Positions 60,049-64,000 of a DNA stretch of 64,000 nucleotides are shown here, one piece after another. Every line of letters begins with the position of its first letter. Positions within the stretch are counted from its first letter, which is position 1. The position numbers and the translations under genes were made by a program. Under the pieces are notes generated by a model. The model worked only from the letters and a program-made list of their open reading frames with translations, was not told where the DNA came from and searched no databases. This stretch comes from Crocinitomicaceae bacterium (GTDB taxonomy: Bacteria; Bacteroidota; Bacteroidia; Flavobacteriales_D; Crocinitomicaceae): assembly GCA_021325675.1 (NCBI GenBank), contig JAJTCM010000003.1, positions 372,001 to 436,000 on the forward strand, read 5' to 3'.

Positions 60049-62981
60049 TGCTTGTGCTTTTTCACTTTGAAAGCATAGGTCAGCGAGCATTGAAAATCAA
60101 TTCCTTTGCGGTAAGCGCTCACCGTTTGCCATTTTCCTTCATTCACCATGTCCTGCTGCATCACCTGGTATTTGTTGTTCAGGATGTTGCGGAAGGTAAA
60201 GGCAATCACCATGTCGTTGCTAAAGCTCAGGCGGTTTGTCCAGTTCAAATGATAAGACGGGAATAAATACTGATCACCGATTCCCTGGATCCCTACAACA
60301 TACAAGGTTTTGGAAGCGTAAGAGAAGCTCATTCCTGACATCAGCTTCACCCAGCGTCTGTCCTCTTTTTCTTCGCTGCCCTCCACTTTCGGTTTTTTGT
60401 CAAACTTGCGCTCGTATTTCAGGGTAAAATTTGCCAGGTAAGGAGAAGCGCCTTGTAAGGGGCGGATCGAGTTGGTTGTAAAACCTGTCGTATCATCCAC
60501 GTCGATGCGGGAATAAATGTAAGCGAAGTTACCTGCGATGGAATAATTCTTCAAACGGGATTCTTTTCTTTTTTCTTTGGAAACCAGGAAGGTCAGCTCT
60601 TTCGCATATTCGATCTCAGCACCGGCAACCGTACCGTTTTTCGTATTGTCGAAGGAAATGATCTGTCCGCTGGCAGCCGGGCGCTGAACCTGTTCGATCG
60701 GGTTTACCAGTTGCTTGCCGAACACACCGAAAATCAACATATCAGCGCTTTTTCGGGTATATAATTCATAGCGCAGGTCGAGGTTGTAGTTCGTTCCGTT
60801 TTGCAATTCCGGGTTTCCGACCTGTACCATCCCGACAACTTGCGCCAGGTATTCAAACGGCGCTACTTCGAAGAATTTCGGGCGGATAATCGTGCGGCTG
60901 GCACCAAAGCGAAGCATCCTGTTCGGTTTCATTTCATATTTCAGGGTAAAAGCCGGCATCAGGTTGAGACCTTCCACGATGTTTACTTCTTTGATATTTG
61001 CCTGGGTCTGCTTGCGGTTGATCACCGACTGGAAACCGTTTTCGACGCGCAGGGAAGGGATCAGCTCCAAACGGCGGCCGGTTTTCCAGCTCAAACCGAG
61101 ATTTCCTCCCATCACACTTTGCGTTGCCTGGTAACCGTTCCCCGGGTTAGCGGATTCTTCGATGCGGAACAAGGCTGAATCGTGGTTTGCATCGTTCAGG
61201 TAATTATCCGGCCGGGAAATATCAAATGTACCGGAATATTCATCCGCCAAAGGCTTGGCCAGGTAGTTAAACTGGCGGAATTCAAAATTTCTGTCCTTAG
61301 CCCGGTAATCCAGGCCTGCGAGTAATTCCAGTTTCCGGGTTGTTGTGTCATTTTCTTTCGTTTCAGACAAGGTCCAGCTCAGGTCGACGTGGGCAGCGGC
61401 TTCTTTTTCATCCAGCGTTGAGAAAAAACGGTGTGTGTGGTTCGCATCAAGCGCCAGCAGGCTGTAACGCGTTGTTTTTTCGCGGTCACTGTACAAAGCT
61501 GTGATCTGGCGACGGTCCGGAACGAGATTTTCCGTTAAGCTGTAGCTCGTTCCCCAGTTAATTTTTAAGCGTTTATCCAATAATTTCTGCTCTCCTAATA
61601 ACTGGAAAACGTTGATCTTATTCTGGCTGAACGTATACCTCCGTCCGTAAAGCTCCTGTCCGCCATCGTTGTAATCGCGGTGGTAGCCCCAGGATTGCGC
61701 CACCTGGTCGTCGGAATTGTTGATCATCAGGTAATTGAAATGCACAGATGATTTTTTGGAGAGATCGAACAACACGGAAGCCATCCCGACCGTTGATGTT
61801 GAAAACACATCGGATTTCGTATCAAAATTGTATTCCAGTTTATTCTGTGCATTGATGTAGCGGGACTGCCCCAGCAATTGCTGGTAAGAAACACTGTGCG
61901 CGAGCATCGCCAGGAAACCGAAACCGCGGTCGGCGTGCCCTTCTTTCTGTGAACGGAAATAATTCCCACCCTCAATCCTGAAATTGCTGCCCGGCATGGC
62001 CGTTTTCAACAGCGGGTTCATGTTGTTGCTAAAGCCCGTTCCTTGGTTTACATCTGCAGAATTGTATAACCCCTGCTTAAAAATCTCATCCGCGCGCTGC
62101 ATGGAAGCTTTTTTCACGGCTTCAGGTATGGCGCGTGTTCCGTTGTCGAAACCGAAATAGTCAGATTTGGCACCGGCGTAACTGTTGAATTCCCTGCCCG
62201 TCACCTGGGAATTGGTGCTTGTTCCTACCGTAAAATTGATTTTCGGGCTTTTAAAGATTTTCTTTGTGCGGATATTGATCGCCCCGCCGGCAAAATCACC
62301 ATACATGTTGGGGGCCATCATTTTGGAAACGTCGAGCACGTCGATAATGGAAGTCGGGATGAGATCCATCGGCATCACACGCAATTCGGGATTTGGGGAA
62401 ACCAGCGGCAGTCCGTTCAGGTAAGCCGTGTTGTACCGGTCGCCCATTCCGCGGACAAAAATAATCCCGCCGGACTGGGACGAAGTTACGCCTGACATTT
62501 TGGAGAGCACTTCTTTCGTGTCCGCCGATCCTGTGGAAGCAATCTGCTCGGAACCCATGGACGATTTTACACCCTGGTCTTTTTTGATTTCTTCTACAAC
62601 GGCCGCTTCCGATGTTTTGGCGCGGATCCCCGTAACGGTCACTTCTTTCTGGTTTTTGGCAACGGATTCCATGCTGGCGTCAACCGTTACCGTTTGTCCG
62701 GCTTCGATTTTCACATCAAGCAGCTGCTCTTCGAGACCTACGTAAGAGAAACGCACTTTATAGGTTCCCGCTTCGAACTTCAGGGAATATTTTCCGTCGA
62801 AATCCGTACGCGCCCCTTTGAGCACCGTTCCATCGGCTTTTACCAACACTACATTAACGGAATATAAAGCTTCTGTTTTGTCACCGTTTTTCTGAATGAC
62901 CGTACCTTCAACTGTACCTGTTTGCGCATACACAAACAACAGCATGAAAACGAACACATTAAGCAAGGCAATTTTTTTCAT
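60033..62981 (-). CDS. TonB-dependent outer-membrane receptor
   Basis: The 982-residue receptor has a signal peptide (1-19) and a carboxypeptidase-regulatory-like domain (about 22-105, with GTVEGTVI and DFDGKYSLKFEAGTYKVRF). A plug domain follows at about 110-250 (VTVTGIRAKTSE, IIFVRGMGDRYNTAYLNGLPL, MYGDFAGGAINIRTKK), then a barrel of about 700 residues. It imports a large or scarce nutrient using TonB energy. The next gene on the strand is a surface lipoprotein, and the divergent neighbour is a PhoB-type regulator. All share matching operator arrays, so a role in phosphate scavenging is likely (inference). Confidence 0.9.
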   Translation of the reverse strand: MKKIALLNVFVFMLLFVYAQTGTVEGTVIQKNGDKTEALYSVNVVLVKADGTVLKGARTDFDGKYSLKFEAGTYKVRFSYVGLEEQLLDVKIEAGQTVTVDASMESVAKNQKEVTVTGIRAKTSEAAVVEEIKKDQGVKSSMGSEQIASTGSADTKEVLSKMSGVTSSQSGGIIFVRGMGDRYNTAYLNGLPLVSPNPELRVMPMDLIPTSIIDVLDVSKMMAPNMYGDFAGGAINIRTKKIFKSPKINFTVGTSTNSQVTGREFNSYAGAKSDYFGFDNGTRAIPEAVKKASMQRADEIFKQGLYNSADVNQGTGFSNNMNPLLKTAMPGSNFRIEGGNYFRSQKEGHADRGFGFLAMLAHSVSYQQLLGQSRYINAQNKLEYNFDTKSDVFSTSTVGMASVLFDLSKKSSVHFNYLMINNSDDQVAQSWGYHRDYNDGGQELYGRRYTFSQNKINVFQLLGEQKLLDKRLKINWGTSYSLTENLVPDRRQITALYSDREKTTRYSLLALDANHTHRFFSTLDEKEAAAHVDLSWTLSETKENDTTTRKLELLAGLDYRAKDRNFEFRQFNYLAKPLADEYSGTFDISRPDNYLNDANHDSALFRIEESANPGNGYQATQSVMGGNLGLSWKTGRRLELIPSLRVENGFQSVINRKQTQANIKEVNIVEGLNLMPAFTLKYEMKPNRMLRFGASRTIIRPKFFEVAPFEYLAQVVGMVQVGNPELQNGTNYNLDLRYELYTRKSADMLIFGVFGKQLVNPIEQVQRPAASGQIISFDNTKNGTVAGAEIEYAKELTFLVSKEKRKESRLKNYSIAGNFAYIYSRIDVDDTTGFTTNSIRPLQGASPYLANFTLKYERKFDKKPKVEGSEEKEDRRWVKLMSGMSFSYASKTLYVVGIQGIGDQYLFPSYHLNWTNRLSFSNDMVIAFTFRNILNNKYQVMQQDMVNEGKWQTVSAYRKGIDFQCSLTYAFKVKKHKHVKED

Positions 62982-63003
62982 TTTTGGCTTTTAAAATTTT
63001 TTA

Positions 63004-63011
63004 CAAAATTA
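63004..63011 (-). promoter_or_regulatory. -7 element TAATTTTG of the TonB receptor gene
   Basis: Minus-strand TAATTTTG lies 22 bases before the ATG at 62981. No TTG lies 17-23 bases further upstream, which suits an activator-dependent promoter. Confidence 0.6.
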
Positions 63012-63033
63012 GTTTAGCTGCACGGCATGACCT

Positions 63034-63071
63034 TTAAAAAGAGTTTATGCTTTTGTTATGCTTTCTTAACA
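63034..63071 (-). promoter_or_regulatory. Pho-box-like array upstream of the TonB receptor
   Basis: On the + strand TTAAAA (63034), TTATGC (63045), TTATGC (63056) and TTAACA (63066) follow at steps of 11, 11 and 10. The nearest word starts exactly 22 bases from the -7 element of the minus-strand promoter. Confidence 0.65.
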
Positions 63072-63095
63072 CCCACATAACATTCACCGCTTTTT

Positions 63096-63123
63096 ATTTA
63101 ACACAAACATAAAGCCTGCTTAA
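63096..63123 (+). promoter_or_regulatory. Pho-box-like array upstream of the response regulator
   Basis: ATTTAA, ACATAA and GCTTAA end at 63101, 63112 and 63123 (steps of 11). The last two are each followed by AGCCTG. The array ends exactly 22 bases before the -7 element TACTTTTG. Read on the minus strand these are TTAAGC, TTATGT and TTAAAT, the same words as in the other two arrays. Confidence 0.65.
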
Positions 63124-63145
63124 AGCCTGAATCCCATTGCCGGCC

Positions 63146-63153
63146 TACTTTTG
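63146..63153 (+). promoter_or_regulatory. -7 element TACTTTTG of the response-regulator operon
   Basis: TACTTTTG matches TAnnTTTG and lies 17 bases before the ATG at 63171. No -33 TTG is present at 17-23 bases. Confidence 0.65.
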
Positions 63154-63170
63154 TAAGCAAAGAATTGGCT

Positions 63171-63866
63171 ATGCAGACGAAAGTAAATTACACAGTGCTG
63201 GTGGTGGATGATGAGCCCGCGATTATCGATTTCCTCAAATACAACATTCAAAAAGAAGGCTACAAGGTTTATACAGCGATGAACGGGCAGGAAGGGGTTG
63301 ATACCGCCTTAAAGATGAAGCCGGATTTAATTTTACTTGACTTAATGATGCCGGTGATGGACGGGATTGAAGCCTGTCACCTGATCCGCGGCAACGACAG
63401 CTCTTATCAGCCGGTTATTGCTTTCCTGACTTCCCGGAGCGAAGATTATTCGCAGGTAGCAGGTTTTGAAGCCGGAGCAGATGATTATATCACGAAGCCA
63501 ATCCGCCCACGACTCCTGATGAGCAAAATTGAAGCTTTGCTGCGCCGTCTCAGCTACGGAACATCTCAAATGCCGCAGGAAGAAATCCGGGGGATCGCCA
63601 TCAACCGCGAAAAATTCATTGTGCAGCGCGAAAATGAGCAGATCATTTTGCCTAAAAAAGAATTTGAGCTGCTGGAATTCCTCATTTCGAAGCCTGGAAA
63701 AGTTTTCAACCGCGACGAAATTTTAAGCCGCGTTTGGGGCAATGAAACGATTGTCGGCGAACGCACCATTGATGTTCATATCAGAAAATTACGGGAAAAG
63801 CTCGGAGATGATTATATTCGCACTATAAAAGGCGTCGGATATACATTTGTGAACAGTGAAAAATAA
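63171..63866 (+). CDS. OmpR/PhoB-family response regulator
   Basis: The 231-residue regulator has a receiver domain (about 8-120) with the acidic pair DDEPA, the phospho-acceptor Asp in LILLDLMMPVMDG, the Thr/Ser in FLTSRSE and the Lys in YITKPI. A winged-helix DNA-binding domain follows (about 133-229, LPKKEFELLEFLISKPGKVF, VGERTIDVHIRKLREKLG, VGYTF). It is of the PhoB/PhoP type that binds 11-bp direct repeats. The frame opens at 63165 (TTG), but the ATG at 63171 is preferred. The kinase gene overlaps its last 11 bases. Confidence 0.93.
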   Translation: MQTKVNYTVLVVDDEPAIIDFLKYNIQKEGYKVYTAMNGQEGVDTALKMKPDLILLDLMMPVMDGIEACHLIRGNDSSYQPVIAFLTSRSEDYSQVAGFEAGADDYITKPIRPRLLMSKIEALLRRLSYGTSQMPQEEIRGIAINREKFIVQRENEQIILPKKEFELLEFLISKPGKVFNRDEILSRVWGNETIVGERTIDVHIRKLREKLGDDYIRTIKGVGYTFVNSEK

Positions 63867-64000
63867 CAAGCCCGTTTATCTCATTTTTGGAGGAAGTGCC
63901 ATCATCGTGGCGCTAACGAGCCTGATTACGTTCATAATCGACAGGCAGGTCGTGAACTTTCCATTGTGGGTTTTGATCACACTACCAATTGTACTGGGAT
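63856..64000 (+). CDS. Sensor histidine kinase, N-terminal part (cut by window end)
   Basis: From a GTG at 63856 the frame reads MKNNKPVYLIFGGSAIIVAL and continues through LTSLITFI, then a short loop (DRQVVNFPLW) and a second hydrophobic segment to the window end. Two closely spaced N-terminal membrane helices and the 11-base overlap with the response regulator gene are typical of PhoR-type kinases. Only 48 codons are visible, so the kinase domain itself is not seen; the call rests on context. Confidence 0.65.
   Translation, partial: MKNNKPVYLIFGGSAIIVALTSLITFIIDRQVVNFPLWVLITLPIVLG

Noticed and set aside
1-64000. Mobile elements, prophage, toxin-antitoxin or defence islands
   Set aside because: I found no transposase, integrase, restriction, Cas or phage structural gene; gene content is core and surface functions.

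Overview
The window is chromosomal DNA of a Bacteroidota, most likely a Flavobacteriales-type bacterium. The evidence is the Bacteroidota promoter element TAnnTTTG in front of many genes, four large secreted proteins with type IX secretion (T9SS) C-terminal sorting domains, a short 289-residue primary sigma factor, the sdhC-sdhA-sdhB order of a Bacteroidota succinate dehydrogenase, DUF4249 and PKD/choice-of-anchor proteins, and many lipoproteins with a short N-terminus ending in Cys followed by Lys-rich stretches. I cannot name the genus. I see no prophage, insertion sequence, integrase or CRISPR array. No gene-free stretch exceeds about 300 bases.

Layout. 1-4 kb: RNA helicase deaD and the ribosome-associated GTPase typA, then a small lipoprotein. 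4-12.3 kb: a surface block with a 1301-residue PKD adhesin, a CUB-domain T9SS protein with a small overlapping partner, and two lipoproteins. 12.5-19.6 kb: a DnaQ exonuclease/GIY-YIG fusion, a beta-helix lipoprotein, an outer-membrane receptor-like barrel, a nitroreductase and a small barrel protein. 19.7-25.8 kb: guaB, two periplasmic parvulin-type chaperones and a MoxR ATPase. 25.8-36.2 kb: a small membrane protein, comM, an RhlE-type helicase, a universal stress protein, an FAD oxidoreductase, a PA2169-type helical bundle protein, a PIG-V-like membrane glycosyltransferase, tRNA-Leu(CAG), a DUF1826 protein, tRNA-Met(CAT), an RsmI-like methyltransferase and a low-molecular-weight phosphatase. 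36.3-42 kb: rpoD and priA meet tail to tail, followed by a DUF4249 lipoprotein and a two-module VOC protein. 42-51.5 kb: a T9SS type B adhesin, an MsbA-like exporter, the overlapping rbfA/lolE-like/lacI-type operon, and a lectin-domain T9SS protein. 51.7-58.5 kb: a SCO1-like copper protein, a sugar MFS transporter, sdhCAB and a 58-residue CxxC protein. 58.7-64 kb: a surface lipoprotein and a 982-residue TonB receptor, divergent from an OmpR/PhoB-type response regulator and the start of its histidine kinase.

The most notable signal is regulatory. The three promoters of the last block (lipoprotein, TonB receptor, response regulator) each carry tandem TTA-containing six-base words repeated at 11-base steps, in register with the -7 element (exactly 22 or 33 bases away). 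Each lacks a recognisable -33 element. This is the architecture of a Pho box (direct repeats of 11 bp; the B. subtilis PhoP word is TTAACA), so the block is probably a small phosphate-starvation regulon.

Other notable points are a LolC/E-like gene with no normal start codon (likely ATC, 3 bases after the rbfA stop), very short or absent 5' leaders on several housekeeping genes, three matching palindromes between the lectin-domain gene and the SCO1-like gene, an enlarged SdhC and an enlarged MFS transporter, and three families of degenerate iterated words that fill intergenic gaps.
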